This document shows, piece by piece, positions 1-8,290 of a stretch of DNA of 25,742 nt. The position numbers were made by a program, and so were the translations under genes. The DNA lies in NCBI GenBank assembly GCA_964525815.1, contig CAZGJQ010000017.1, forward strand, positions 1 to 25,742, written 5' to 3'. This stretch comes from UBA1049 sp964525815. Lineage in GTDB: Bacteria; Bacillota; Clostridia; Oscillospirales; CAG-382. Each line of letters starts with the position of its first letter. The stretch's first letter is position 1. The notes under the pieces were generated by a model. It made no database searches. It saw only the letters and a program-made list of their open reading frames with translations, and was not told where the DNA came from.

Positions 1-1167
1 GTAGTCAACCAGACCAATCCGCTCTGGCAGCGTTCACCGTCCGAGGTTACGGATGAGGAATATAAGGAATTCTACAAAAAGGTATTCTCGGATTACAGAG
101 ACCCGCTGTTCTGGGTGCATATAAACGCCGACTATCCGCTTAACTTTAAGGGTGTGTTGTTCTTCCCCGCTCAGAAGAGCGATTTTGAGCCGGTGGAGAG
201 CGAGATAAAGCTGTTTTACAATTCGGTATTCGTTGCCGATAACATAAAGGAGGCGTGTCCGGATTACCTGCTTAACATTAAAGGGGTTATAGACTGCCCA
301 GAGCTGCCTCTCAACGTTTCCCGCAGCTATCTTCAGAACAATGTTTATATTCAGAAGGTATCCGCTCATATCGCCAAAAAGGTTAGCGACAGGCTGAACG
401 GGATGTTTAATACCGGCAGGGAAGGGTATGAGAAGGTTTGGCAGGGTATTAAGCCGTTTATCGAATATGCCTGCATGAGAGACGGGAAATTCTTTGAGCG
501 TACCGGCGATATCGTGCTGTTCAAAAAGCATTCGGGAGGATTTGCGACACTGTCTGAGCTGACTGAGGGCAAGGACGACAAGCAGAATATCTATTACGCA
601 ACCGATGCCGCCGCTCAGAGCTATTACATCAACCTTTTCAGGAGCAAGGAGCAGGAGGTACTCCTGTGCGATATGCTCATCGACGCCAATTATCTACAGT
701 TCCTCGAGAGCAAGAACGAGAAGGTGAAGTTCCTGCGTGTGGACTCCGACCTTTCGGATATTAATGCGGAGGAGGACGATGCTGACCGCAAATCACTTGA
801 GGAGCTTATTAAGAAAGCAACCGGAAAAGAAAAGCTGACCGTTAAGTTTGCTTCCCTCGGCGAGAACGACGCACCCGGGCTGATTACGGTGAGCGAGGAG
901 AGCCGCCGTATGGCGGATATGATGAGGGCTTATAAGATGAGCGGCGGAGAAGCCGATTTCCCGACCGAGGAGATTCTTACAATCAATACAGGGGCTGTGC
1001 TGATAAAAAAGCTGGTCGACATGACCGAAGACGGAGAGCAGTCCGAAAGAGCCGAAAGCCTTGCAAAGCACATCTATTTGTCTGCCCTGCTGCTTTCCCG
1101 CAGGCTGTCCACCGAGGAGACAGATGAATTTATAAGCCTTAACAACCAGCTTTTAGGCAGTGTGTAA
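1..1167 (+). CDS. htpG: Chaperone protein HtpG (Hsp90 family), C-terminal part
   Basis: Cytosolic ATP-dependent Hsp90-family chaperone that remodels client proteins. The reading frame is open from the first base and ends at TAA 1165-1167, giving 388 codons. Bacterial HtpG is about 620-640 residues, so the N-terminal ATPase domain lies upstream of the window. What is present is the end of the N-domain linker, the middle domain and the C-terminal dimerisation domain. Visible family segments are PLFWVHINADYPLNFKGVLFF, spread over codons 36-57, then the SDIKEACPDYLLNIKGV-like stretch and the VSRSYLQNN motif of the middle domain. No frameshift was seen. A 15-bp hairpin follows directly and probably ends the transcript. 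The first ATG inside the window is not the real start, because family homology continues upstream of it. Confidence 0.95.
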   Translation, partial: VVNQTNPLWQRSPSEVTDEEYKEFYKKVFSDYRDPLFWVHINADYPLNFKGVLFFPAQKSDFEPVESEIKLFYNSVFVADNIKEACPDYLLNIKGVIDCPELPLNVSRSYLQNNVYIQKVSAHIAKKVSDRLNGMFNTGREGYEKVWQGIKPFIEYACMRDGKFFERTGDIVLFKKHSGGFATLSELTEGKDDKQNIYYATDAAAQSYYINLFRSKEQEVLLCDMLIDANYLQFLESKNEKVKFLRVDSDLSDINAEEDDADRKSLEELIKKATGKEKLTVKFASLGENDAPGLITVSEESRRMADMMRAYKMSGGEADFPTEEILTINTGAVLIKKLVDMTEDGEQSERAESLAKHIYLSALLLSRRLSTEETDEFISLNNQLLGSV

Positions 1168-1193
1168 TGCAAGCCAAAATATAAACCCGAATT

Positions 1194-1231
1194 AATACCA
1201 GCCGGAAGGAAATCTTCTTCCGGCTGGTATT
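1194..1231 (+). terminator. Hairpin terminator after htpG
   Basis: A perfect 15-bp stem pairs 1194-1208 (AATACCAGCCGGAAG) with 1217-1231 around an 8-base loop. The bases after it are AT-rich but do not form a clean T-run, so it is a strong hairpin with a weak tail. It begins 27 bases after the htpG stop codon. Confidence 0.7.
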
Positions 1232-1258
1232 GCTATATTCTAAATTATATGATATACT
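1230..1258 (+). promoter_or_regulatory. Promoter of the 1313 gene
   Basis: TTGCTA at 1230-1235, a 17-base spacer, and TATACT at 1253-1258 with an extended TGa just before it. Transcription would start near 1265, leaving a leader of about 48 bases. The -35 overlaps the last bases of the htpG hairpin. Confidence 0.6.
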
Positions 1259-1312
1259 TTGAACATACGGAACAATTCAATAATTTTACAATGAATTAGG
1301 GAGTGTATTGAT

Positions 1313-2260
1313 ATGAGAATTCTAAACGGGGTTGCGGATTATGAGGTTTGCGAACCGAATTTTGAGAGCTTGCGCCTTGCTGTTAATTACATAGGAGAAA
1401 ACTATTCGTCACACTACTTGCACGGTATTTCGGGAACGGTTTTTCGGATTGGCGGTATCTGTCCGTGTGCACCGACCTGTACGGTTGCGCTTAGCCCGCA
1501 GAAATTATTAGATTTGCTCGGATATGAATATTCCGAGATCCCTTATGGTGTTGAAATCAAGGAAATGACGGATGCGGTTTGCGAATCTGTTGATAGGGGT
1601 ATACCCGTCCTTGTCTGGAACGCGTTTTCTTTTTGCGAATGGGATATTGTCACCGGATATGATGAAAATGAAAAGGTTTTTTACGGCAGAAGCTCATATA
1701 ACGGAAGCAAAGGCGAATATACAAAGATGGCATGGGACAACACCAGGAATGCGGGTGCGTCCAACGGTGTAATGGCGTTGATAATCGGGAATAAAACTAA
1801 GGAGTTTGACCATGAAAACGCTGAGATTGCAGCGGTTAAGGAAGCGGTTCGACACGCAAACGACATCGAAAACGTTGATAAACTGGACGACAACGAATGG
1901 GTATTTCTTCAAGGTAAAGCGGCATATAAGCGGTGGGTCTCGGACTTTTCAAAACCGGAAACAAAAAGAGGGATGGGGGACGCTTATTGTATAGGTATTT
2001 ATTCAAGTTGTCACGGAAAGGCGGGAGATTTCCTGCGGGAAATAGCTCCGAAGTATAAGACGGCGGATGACCCCTTAACTAAGGCTGCGGAATTTTTTGA
2101 CAAGGAAGCGGAATATCTTAAGGAGCTTATACCGCTGTTATCCTGGAGTTCGCCTGAAGCAGATGCAAAACGCAACGAACAAGCAAGCGGGTTGCTTGAT
2201 AAAGCCTTTGACAATTACTGTATGGCAATCGATTTGTTATCAAATGTCAACCTGAGTTAG
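1313..2260 (+). CDS. Uncharacterised cysteine-rich protein, possible BtrH/C39-like fold
   Basis: This is a 315-residue cytosolic protein with no signal peptide and no membrane segment. The start is supported by AGGGAG about nine bases upstream of ATG 1313. The N-terminal half carries a Cys cluster, C50-P-C52-A-P-T-C56, preceded by HGISGTVFRIGG. At 109-124 an EWDIVTGYDENEKVFY segment resembles the strand around the second active-site residue in papain-like C39 peptidases and in the BtrH N-terminal family, but an Asp stands where those usually have His. The C-terminal half (about 170-315) is helical and charged, with a KAAxFFDKEAEYLKEL helix. It is flanked by its own promoter and a terminator, so it is monocistronic. 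The family assignment rests on motif resemblance only; the function is unknown. Confidence 0.75.
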   Translation: MRILNGVADYEVCEPNFESLRLAVNYIGENYSSHYLHGISGTVFRIGGICPCAPTCTVALSPQKLLDLLGYEYSEIPYGVEIKEMTDAVCESVDRGIPVLVWNAFSFCEWDIVTGYDENEKVFYGRSSYNGSKGEYTKMAWDNTRNAGASNGVMALIIGNKTKEFDHENAEIAAVKEAVRHANDIENVDKLDDNEWVFLQGKAAYKRWVSDFSKPETKRGMGDAYCIGIYSSCHGKAGDFLREIAPKYKTADDPLTKAAEFFDKEAEYLKELIPLLSWSSPEADAKRNEQASGLLDKAFDNYCMAIDLLSNVNLS

Positions 2261-2304
2261 CAATAAAAACAAGCAGCGGAGAATTCCCGCTGCTTTGTTA
2301 TTGC
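2261..2304. terminator. Bidirectional terminator between convergent genes
   Basis: AGCAGCGG at 2272-2279 pairs with CCGCTGCT at 2287-2294. The outer GCAATA/TATTGC arms lengthen the stem with small internal mismatches. T-rich tails exist on both strands, fitting convergent ends of the 1313 gene and pspC. Confidence 0.7.
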
Positions 2305-2314
2305 ACTCTGTGTA

Positions 2315-2512
2315 TTATCCTGCGGTCGGCTTTTCGGGCAGGATAAAGGCGGCGGCGATATAGCCGAACAGACCTACTCCGGCGCTCATAAGGGTTCCCA
2401 CCACAACGACAAGTCTTACAAGATTGACATCAAGCTGAAAGTATTCGGCAATTCCCGTACAAACGCCGCACACCTTCTTGCCCTCCATGATGCGATACAG
2501 TTTTTTTGTCAT
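2315..2512 (-). CDS. PspC-domain small membrane protein
   Basis: This 65-residue protein is one PspC domain. The N-terminal part reads KKLYRIMEGKKVCGVCTGIA, the typical PspC entry helix with GVCxGIAEYF. It is followed by a single hydrophobic segment at about 31-58 (LVRLVVVVGTLMSAGVGLFG). Such proteins sit in the cytoplasmic membrane and, in the phage-shock family, take part in envelope-stress sensing; standalone short versions are common in Bacillota and mostly untested. The start is fixed by AAGGAGATG seven bases before the ATG. It follows mutS2 by 51 bases on the same strand with no clear terminator between, so it is probably the last gene of the phoH-mutS2 operon. No other psp gene is nearby. 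Confidence 0.9.
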   Translation of the reverse strand: MTKKLYRIMEGKKVCGVCTGIAEYFQLDVNLVRLVVVVGTLMSAGVGLFGYIAAAFILPEKPTAG

Positions 2513-2563
2513 TTATTACATCTCCTTTACAATGCTTATTTTTCATAGTAATAGTCACAAATA

Positions 2564-4927
2564 CTATTTTTTAAGAGTTATTACGGTTACCCCAGTTTCT
2601 CCTTCGCCGTAGCGCCCGCTCCTGTACGAGGCTATTCGCTTGTCGCTCTTAAAGAACTGCCACAAGGCGCTACGAAGCGCACCCGTTCCCTTGCCGTGGA
2701 TAACCGTAACCGATTCATATTCGCTCCGGACGGCGTCGTCCAGATAGCGGTCAATCATGAACCAAGCGTCGTCTCCGTTCTGTCCTCTTACATCGATTTC
2801 CGGCTTTATGGATGCCGAGGCTCTCACATATGAGGAGGTGCCTTTTTTTGCTTTCTTGCTCTTTTCCACAAGTCGGAGATTACCCAGCTCGGTCTTTACC
2901 TCTATTATACCCGCACTGACCACCGCCGTTTCACCCGAGATGCTTTTTATAATTCCGTTTTTACCGACATCGCTCAGCAGTACACTGTCGCCGGGCTTGA
3001 AGGGTCGGGGAGGAGTATATTCCTCGTCAAATTCCGGTGCTTCCGCTACAGACAGGCTATCCGTCTCTTTCAGGGTTTTTTTGATTGCGGCTCTCGCCTG
3101 CTCAAGCCGTTGTGCGGCGTTTTGCTTATCCTTTTCCTTTTTGAGCTTATTCAGCTCGTCAAAGACAAATTCGCTGGACGCCTTAGTGCTTGCTATTATA
3201 CGCTGTGCCTTAACCTGCGCCTTGTCCAGCTCGGTGTTTGCCTTGTCGATAAGCCTGCGGCTCTGCTCCTTTGCCGATTCGAGAATCGCTTCAGCCTCCC
3301 GTTTAATATCGGCGGTCAGCTGCTTTTCCCTTTCCAGCCTGTTTTTTGTATTCTCCAAGCTGCCCAGCATATCCTCAAACCGTTTATTGTCCTCCGCCAT
3401 AAGCTCCTTTGCCCGGTCTATAACGGCGGGGGATAACCCTAACCGCAGCGATATTGCAAAAGCGTTGGACTTACCCGGTAATCCGGTTATAAGTCGGTAG
3501 GTGGGACACAGCGTGTCCACATCGAACTCACAGGAGGCGTTTAACACATCCTCCGACTCCAGTGCATATAGCTTAAGCTCGGAATAATGGGTGGTCGCCG
3601 CAGCTATCGCTCCTGTCGCCTTTATCCTTTCGAGTATGGAGACAGCAAGCGCCGCTCCCTCCACCGGGTCGGTCCCGGCACCCAATTCATCCAGGAGTAC
3701 AAGGGAGCTTTCGTCGCATTTGCTCAGTATGCTTACAATGTTCACCATATGGGAGGAGAAGGTGGAGAGGGACTGCTCTATGCTCTGCTCGTCGCCGATG
3801 TCGGCAAGTATTGATCTGAACAGCGGAAGGGAGCTTCCGTGGTCGCAGGGGATATGCAGCCCGCTCTGCGCCATTAAGGAAAAAAGCCCGATGGTCTTGA
3901 GGGTAACCGTTTTACCTCCGGTGTTCGGTCCCGTAATAATAAGCGTGCTTTGCTTTTTGCCGAACTCAATGCTGATGGGAACAACGCTGTCCTTATCCAA
4001 AAGCGGGTGGCGGGCCTTTACAAGCTTTATGCTCCTCGCCGTGTTTATGACCGGCCTTGTGCCGTTTATTTTAAAGGAGAGCTGTGCTTTTGCAAAAATT
4101 ACAGCAAGCGTCGTTATGGTATTGTAATCCGTAACAAGCAGCTCACTGTTTTCGGCGACCGACTCGGTAAGCCGAATTAAAATGCGCTCTATTTCGTTTT
4201 TCTCCTCAACCATAAGCTCCCGAAGCTTATTATTTGCTTCAAGCACCGCAATCGGCTCAATAAAAAGGGTTGCGCCCGAAGCAGAGGTATCGTGAACCAG
4301 CCCCTTTATATCACTTCTGCATTCCGCCTTAACGGGAACAACATACCTTCCGGAACGCATGGTAACTATGTTTTCCTGCAGGTACTTTGAATATGCGCCG
4401 GTTGTGTAGGAGCTGAGAGCATCTTTTATTCCCCCCTCGCACTTCCGTATATTTTTTCTGATTTTATACAGAGTGTCCGAGGCGTTGTCCGAGATGAGGT
4501 CCTCCGCAGCTATCGCAACGCTTATGCTCTTCTCCAAGGAGAGCTGTTCCGCAAGCGAACCGAAGTAGGTGTCCAGTATCGAGGGCGTTTTATCCTTAAC
4601 GGAAGCGTACTTTTTCAGTGAAACCACGCTCCTGAGCAGAGCCGCAATATCCAGAAGCTCTCTCGGTGTAAGAGTAGCCTTTTTTATTGCACGATTACAT
4701 GCTTGGATTATATTTTTTGCTCTGCCGAAGGGAGGCGCTCCCTTTTGAATAATAAGCTCGGTTGCCTTTGTGGTCTCGTCCAGCAGCCGCTCCGCAGTCG
4801 CTTTATCATCGCTCGGAGTAAGCGTAAGCAGACTCTCCGCAGCACCCTCGGTGGCGGCAAGCGAGGACAATATTTCTTTTATTTTATCAAATTCAAGAGT
4901 CTTTAAACTCTTGCCGAATCCGTCCAT
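2564..4927 (-). CDS. mutS2: Endonuclease/ribosome-rescue ATPase MutS2 (RqcU)
   Basis: MutS2 is an ABC-type ATPase with a C-terminal Smr domain. It has been linked to suppression of recombination and, in Bacillus subtilis, to splitting collided ribosomes. From the start used here (787 residues; B. subtilis MutS2 is about 785), the order is MutS core and clamp, Walker A GPNTGGKT near 333-340, Walker B LVLLDELGAGTDP near 410, a coiled-coil clamp (about 500-610), a KOW-like segment, and Smr with VIHGKGTGALR near 735. I chose ATG 4927 because AAGGAAAG precedes it at good spacing and homology starts there. ATG 4957 overlaps the recO stop as ATGA but has no ribosome binding site and would add ten residues. 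No catalytic motif is missing. Confidence 0.96.
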   Translation of the reverse strand: MDGFGKSLKTLEFDKIKEILSSLAATEGAAESLLTLTPSDDKATAERLLDETTKATELIIQKGAPPFGRAKNIIQACNRAIKKATLTPRELLDIAALLRSVVSLKKYASVKDKTPSILDTYFGSLAEQLSLEKSISVAIAAEDLISDNASDTLYKIRKNIRKCEGGIKDALSSYTTGAYSKYLQENIVTMRSGRYVVPVKAECRSDIKGLVHDTSASGATLFIEPIAVLEANNKLRELMVEEKNEIERILIRLTESVAENSELLVTDYNTITTLAVIFAKAQLSFKINGTRPVINTARSIKLVKARHPLLDKDSVVPISIEFGKKQSTLIITGPNTGGKTVTLKTIGLFSLMAQSGLHIPCDHGSSLPLFRSILADIGDEQSIEQSLSTFSSHMVNIVSILSKCDESSLVLLDELGAGTDPVEGAALAVSILERIKATGAIAAATTHYSELKLYALESEDVLNASCEFDVDTLCPTYRLITGLPGKSNAFAISLRLGLSPAVIDRAKELMAEDNKRFEDMLGSLENTKNRLEREKQLTADIKREAEAILESAKEQSRRLIDKANTELDKAQVKAQRIIASTKASSEFVFDELNKLKKEKDKQNAAQRLEQARAAIKKTLKETDSLSVAEAPEFDEEYTPPRPFKPGDSVLLSDVGKNGIIKSISGETAVVSAGIIEVKTELGNLRLVEKSKKAKKGTSSYVRASASIKPEIDVRGQNGDDAWFMIDRYLDDAVRSEYESVTVIHGKGTGALRSALWQFFKSDKRIASYRSGRYGEGETGVTVITLKK

Positions 4928-4953
4928 AATGCTTTCCTTAAAGTTATTTGTTA

Positions 4954-5709
4954 TCATAGAACCGTTTTCAAAAAATCCAACGATTTATAATTTTTCTCCA
5001 GCCGTATATGTAAATAAATCTCCGATAGTGTTTCCATCTCCTCTAAGGCGGCTCTGTCAACCGAAAAGGAGAATATCCTGCCGCTCTTGGCATTTTGTAT
5101 GTACTTAAAAGAGTCAAAAAGGGTCTGGGACACAGGATAGAGGCTTTTTTCACTGTCTGATGCGAGCTCACACTCGGAACAGAAAAAAACACCGTTTTCC
5201 GGGTCAAAGTAACTCATTTTCCTGTTCTCGGCTCTTTTTTCACAGCCTCCGCAATACTCGGTATCGGGCTCGAAACCCAAAACACAGGCAAGCCTGAATT
5301 CAAACACCGCCTTTGCCAGCTTAACAGGAGCAAGTCCCTTTGTCAGCACATAAAGCGTGTTCAGGAGCAGCTGCAGTACCTCGCTGTTGCCGCTGTCCTT
5401 TATTGCCACGCTGCCCGCAACCTCACAGCAATAGGAGGCAAGCGCAAAATGCTCAATCTGCTCCCTAACAGTATAAAAATCATCGATAAGCTCAGCGTCT
5501 ACCAGCGTATAAAATCCGTTTTTTATATACAAGAGCATATTTGAGCAGGCAAAGAGCTGAACACTCTTAAGGTTGGAAGCAGAGATTGACCGTGCTCCCT
5601 TAGCCTTGACCGTTATTACACCGTCAAGCTCGGTAAGCACGGTAAGCAGCTTGCTGCTCTCCCCCTGCGCTTTTTCCTTTATTACAATACCCCTGACCTT
5701 GTGATGCAT
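4954..5709 (-). CDS. recO: DNA repair protein RecO
   Basis: RecO anneals single-stranded DNA and, with RecR, loads RecA at gaps (RecFOR pathway). The protein is 251 residues, usual for the family. The N-terminal OB-fold starts with RGIVIKEKAQGESSKLLTVL, and a four-cysteine zinc site follows as C153-x2-C156 and C177-x2-C180. The C-terminal region is helical. ATG 5709 shares one base with the era stop (TAATG), a sign of translational coupling. The stop at 4954 overlaps an upstream mutS2 ATG. The era-recO pairing is common in Bacillota and supports the call. Confidence 0.96.
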   Translation of the reverse strand: MHHKVRGIVIKEKAQGESSKLLTVLTELDGVITVKAKGARSISASNLKSVQLFACSNMLLYIKNGFYTLVDAELIDDFYTVREQIEHFALASYCCEVAGSVAIKDSGNSEVLQLLLNTLYVLTKGLAPVKLAKAVFEFRLACVLGFEPDTEYCGGCEKRAENRKMSYFDPENGVFFCSECELASDSEKSLYPVSQTLFDSFKYIQNAKSGRIFSFSVDRAALEEMETLSEIYLHIRLEKNYKSLDFLKTVL

Positions 5710-6602
5710 TAAGCCTCGTCATCCTTATAACCGAAGTTGGACAGCAGAGCCGGTCTGTCCCGCCAGTTTTCCTTAACCTTGACCCATAGATCGAGATACA
5801 TACGAGCACCGAGCAGCTTTTCTATATCCTCTCTCGCATATGAGCCGATTTTTTTCAGCATATCGCCGTTTTTACCGATTATAATGCGTTTATGTCCTTC
5901 TTTTTCGCAAAAAATCTCGGCACGAACTAAAATTACACCCTTTTTTTCCTTAAACTCCTCTATGGAAACGGCTATACCGTGGGGGACCTCCTCCTCCGTA
6001 AGACGGAGAATCTTTTCCCTTATTATTTCCGCAACAATCTGTCGCTCCGGCTGGTTTGTAGCTATGTCATCCGCAAAGAAGTGAGGGGACTCTATGAGCA
6101 GCGGCTCAATTTCCCTGAAGATTATATCCAGTCCGTCGTTATTAAGCGCCGAAACAGGGATTATCGAGTGAAACTCGTATTGAGCAGAAACCTCATGCAT
6201 TTGCTCCGCAAGCACGCCCTTGTTTACCTTGTCTATTTTATTTATAAGCAGTATTACGGCTGCATTGGAGGCAAAATAGCCGGATAAAGCTTTTCGCTCC
6301 GATTGATTGAGCACGCTGCCCGCTTCGGTCATAAAAAGAACAATGTCCGCATCCGCAGAGGCTATCCCGACCGATTTCATCATATAATCGCCGAGCAGGG
6401 TCTTAGGCTTATGCAGTCCGGGGGTGTCGATAAAGACATACTGCGTATTCCCCTTGGTGAGTATGCCTGTAATCCTGTTTCTGGTGGTTTGAGGCTTGCT
6501 CGAAACTATAGCGACCTTTTCTCCCAAAAGAGCGTTTAACAGGGTTGACTTCCCGACATTAGGTTTTCCGGTTATCAAAATAAAAGCGGTTCGTGTGTCC
6601 AT
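5709..6602 (-). CDS. era: GTPase Era
   Basis: Era is an essential GTPase that binds the 3' end of 16S rRNA and helps 30S assembly. The 297-residue product has the G1 loop GKPNVGKS at 12-19, the switch region with PQTTRNRI near 37-44, G3 DTPGLH near 59-64, G4 NKID at 121-124, and a C-terminal KH domain whose GxxG-type loop reads IIIGKNGDMLKKIG. AAGGAT precedes the ATG at close spacing. It lies 12 bases after ybeY and overlaps recO by one base, so the three are co-transcribed. YbeY and Era both act on the 16S rRNA 3' end, which fits the clustering. Confidence 0.98.
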   Translation of the reverse strand: MDTRTAFILITGKPNVGKSTLLNALLGEKVAIVSSKPQTTRNRITGILTKGNTQYVFIDTPGLHKPKTLLGDYMMKSVGIASADADIVLFMTEAGSVLNQSERKALSGYFASNAAVILLINKIDKVNKGVLAEQMHEVSAQYEFHSIIPVSALNNDGLDIIFREIEPLLIESPHFFADDIATNQPERQIVAEIIREKILRLTEEEVPHGIAVSIEEFKEKKGVILVRAEIFCEKEGHKRIIIGKNGDMLKKIGSYAREDIEKLLGARMYLDLWVKVKENWRDRPALLSNFGYKDDEA

Positions 6603-6614
6603 ATAAAATCCTTT

Positions 6615-7070
6615 TTAATCCTCTCTGGTTATACTCAGCTTCTCAAGCAGCTCACGCTGCTTTTTTTCCATCTCTGCTCTTTGCTCATCGCCCTCGTGAT
6701 CGTAACCGAGAAGATGCAACGCAGCATGAGCGGCAAGGAAGCAGAGCTCCCTTTTTAGGGAATGTCCGTAAGACGCCGATTGCTCTGCCGCTCTTTCGAT
6801 TGATATTATAATATCGCCGAGCATTGTAGTTATCTCTGGTGTATCAAAATCGAAAAAAGGGAAGGAGAGCACATCGGTGGCAGTGTCCTTGCCTCGATGC
6901 TGTCTGTTGAGCTCCTTTATATGTTCGTCATCACAAACTGTTAAAAATACCTCGAGCTTGTGAGCGGGATATTCCGCCTCTATACAGGTTCGGACAACCC
7001 GTTTCATTAAGGCCTTACAGCTCTCGGGGACAACCTTGTCCGTCAGGTTCTCATAATACACTTTTGTCAT
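6615..7070 (-). CDS. ybeY: Endoribonuclease YbeY
   Basis: YbeY is a zinc-dependent single-strand endoribonuclease needed for 16S rRNA 3' maturation and ribosome quality control. The 151-residue protein has the defining zinc motif H115-x3-H119-x5-H125 in HAALHLLGYDH. An RGKDTATDVLSFP segment at 59-71 matches the conserved substrate groove. It starts three bases after the phoH stop, with only a weak ribosome binding site, so translation is probably coupled to phoH. Length and motif are complete. Confidence 0.97.
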   Translation of the reverse strand: MTKVYYENLTDKVVPESCKALMKRVVRTCIEAEYPAHKLEVFLTVCDDEHIKELNRQHRGKDTATDVLSFPFFDFDTPEITTMLGDIIISIERAAEQSASYGHSLKRELCFLAAHAALHLLGYDHEGDEQRAEMEKKQRELLEKLSITRED

Positions 7071-7073
7071 AAT

Positions 7074-8072
7074 TCAGCTATGCCTGCTTCGGTGAAAGCG
7101 CTTTGGTGAAGCTTGACCGGAAGTCTGCTTCTTTTCGTAAGCGAGGATTATTTTCTGAACTAACGGATGGCGAACAACATCCTTATGAGTAAAATGAAAA
7201 ATATCTATTCCCGAGATGTTTTGCAGGATATCAATCGCCTCAATCAATCCGCTTTTTTTAATATACGGTAAATCAACCTGCGTAATATCCCCCGTTACTA
7301 TCGCTTTGGAGTTGTTGCCCAAACGGGTAAGAAACATCTTCATCTGCTCGGGGGTTGTGTTCTGTGCCTCGTCCAATATAATAAAAGCGTCGTCCAGCGT
7401 TCTTCCTCTCATGTAGGCGAGGGGCGCTATTTCTATGGTTGATTTTTCAAGATGCTTTAAGAAGCTCTCCGAGCCCAGCATTTCCCCCAACGCATCATAG
7501 AGCGGACGTAGGTAAGGGTCTATTTTACTTTGCAGATCTCCGGGTAAAAAGCCTAGCTTTTCCCCCGCTTCGACTGCAGGACGAGTCAGTATTATTCGGG
7601 ATACCTGCTTTTGCTTGAGTGCGTTTACCGCCATTGCCACGGCAAGGAAGGTCTTACCCGTGCCTGCAGGTCCCACGCCGAACACAATGGTGTTCTTCTT
7701 TATGGAATCCACATAACGCTGCTGTCCCACGGTTTTTGCCTTGATGGGCTTCCCCTTGCTGGTAAGACAGATACAGTCGTTGTATATTGCGGAGAGCTCG
7801 TTCTGCTTTTCCTCCTTTATCATAGAGATAACATAGTTAATACTGTTCTCGTCGATACTCTCGGAAAGCGCGGAGATACGCTCAAGCTGCTCGATTGCGG
7901 TAGCCGCCATGTTGACATTACCCGCATTTTCACCATGAATGTTTATCGAGCCCTCCCGATTGGATATGGTTACCGAGAAGGCGTTTTCAATATTGTCGAT
8001 GTTGCTGTCCAGCGTACCGAATAGCTTTAAAACAAAATCGATGGATAGGTTTGTCAGTATTTTCTCATACAT
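7074..8072 (-). CDS. phoH: PhoH-family ATPase (PhoH/PhoL)
   Basis: This is a P-loop NTPase of the PhoH/YlaK-PhoL family, linked to RNA metabolism and commonly next to ybeY. The 332-residue protein has an N-terminal nucleic-acid-binding segment (about 20-65, with GSINIHGENAGNVNMAA), Walker A GPAGTGKT at 134-141, and Walker B IILDEAQNTTP at 231-241 with Asp234 and Glu235. The start ATG 8072 is preceded by AAGGAA about 11 bases upstream. It is the first gene of a six-gene operon (phoH, ybeY, era, recO, mutS2, pspC), and a promoter lies upstream at 8196-8204. The biochemical role of bacterial PhoH is still not fully settled. Confidence 0.95.
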   Translation of the reverse strand: MYEKILTNLSIDFVLKLFGTLDSNIDNIENAFSVTISNREGSINIHGENAGNVNMAATAIEQLERISALSESIDENSINYVISMIKEEKQNELSAIYNDCICLTSKGKPIKAKTVGQQRYVDSIKKNTIVFGVGPAGTGKTFLAVAMAVNALKQKQVSRIILTRPAVEAGEKLGFLPGDLQSKIDPYLRPLYDALGEMLGSESFLKHLEKSTIEIAPLAYMRGRTLDDAFIILDEAQNTTPEQMKMFLTRLGNNSKAIVTGDITQVDLPYIKKSGLIEAIDILQNISGIDIFHFTHKDVVRHPLVQKIILAYEKKQTSGQASPKRFHRSRHS

Positions 8073-8195
8073 GTACGGATAATTCCTTTAACTTAGATTA
8101 GGATATAGTCGGTCAATATAAGATATTATATATTATATCACAAAATATATAACGCAAAAAGGTTAAGCGTTAATTAAAACTCAATTTGCATGTAT

Positions 8196-8204
8196 ATTAT
8201 ACCA
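8196..8204 (-). promoter_or_regulatory. Extended -10 promoter of the phoH operon
   Basis: On the minus strand TGGTATAAT is an exact extended -10 (TATAAT at 8201-8196). No good -35 is visible at 17-18 bases, as usual for extended -10 promoters. The leader to phoH would be about 115 bases, AT-rich, with further TATAAT-like words near 8122-8138 that could serve as alternatives. Confidence 0.5.
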
Positions 8205-8251
8205 TATTTATATATTTTTGCATAGTGTTTTTTTAGCTTGCATAAAAAAGA

Positions 8252-8277
8252 CCTCCGGCTTGTCAAAAAGCCGGAGG
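8252..8277 (-). terminator. Terminator of the alkaline phosphatase gene
   Basis: CCTCCGGCTT at 8252-8261 pairs with AAGCCGGAGG at 8268-8277 around a six-base loop. On the minus strand it is followed by CTTTTTT. It begins 14 bases after the phosphatase stop. A T-run also exists on the plus strand. Confidence 0.88.
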
Positions 8278-8290
8278 ATGATTTTTTTGT

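Noticed and set aside
2757..3500. Open frame of 247 codons opposite mutS2
   Set aside because: It is Ser/Leu rich shadow sequence of the MutS2 coiled-coil region, with no ribosome binding site.
8100..8250. Small gene or RNA in the AT-rich stretch before phoH
   Set aside because: No ribosome binding site with an open frame and no stable fold; it is best explained as promoter and leader.
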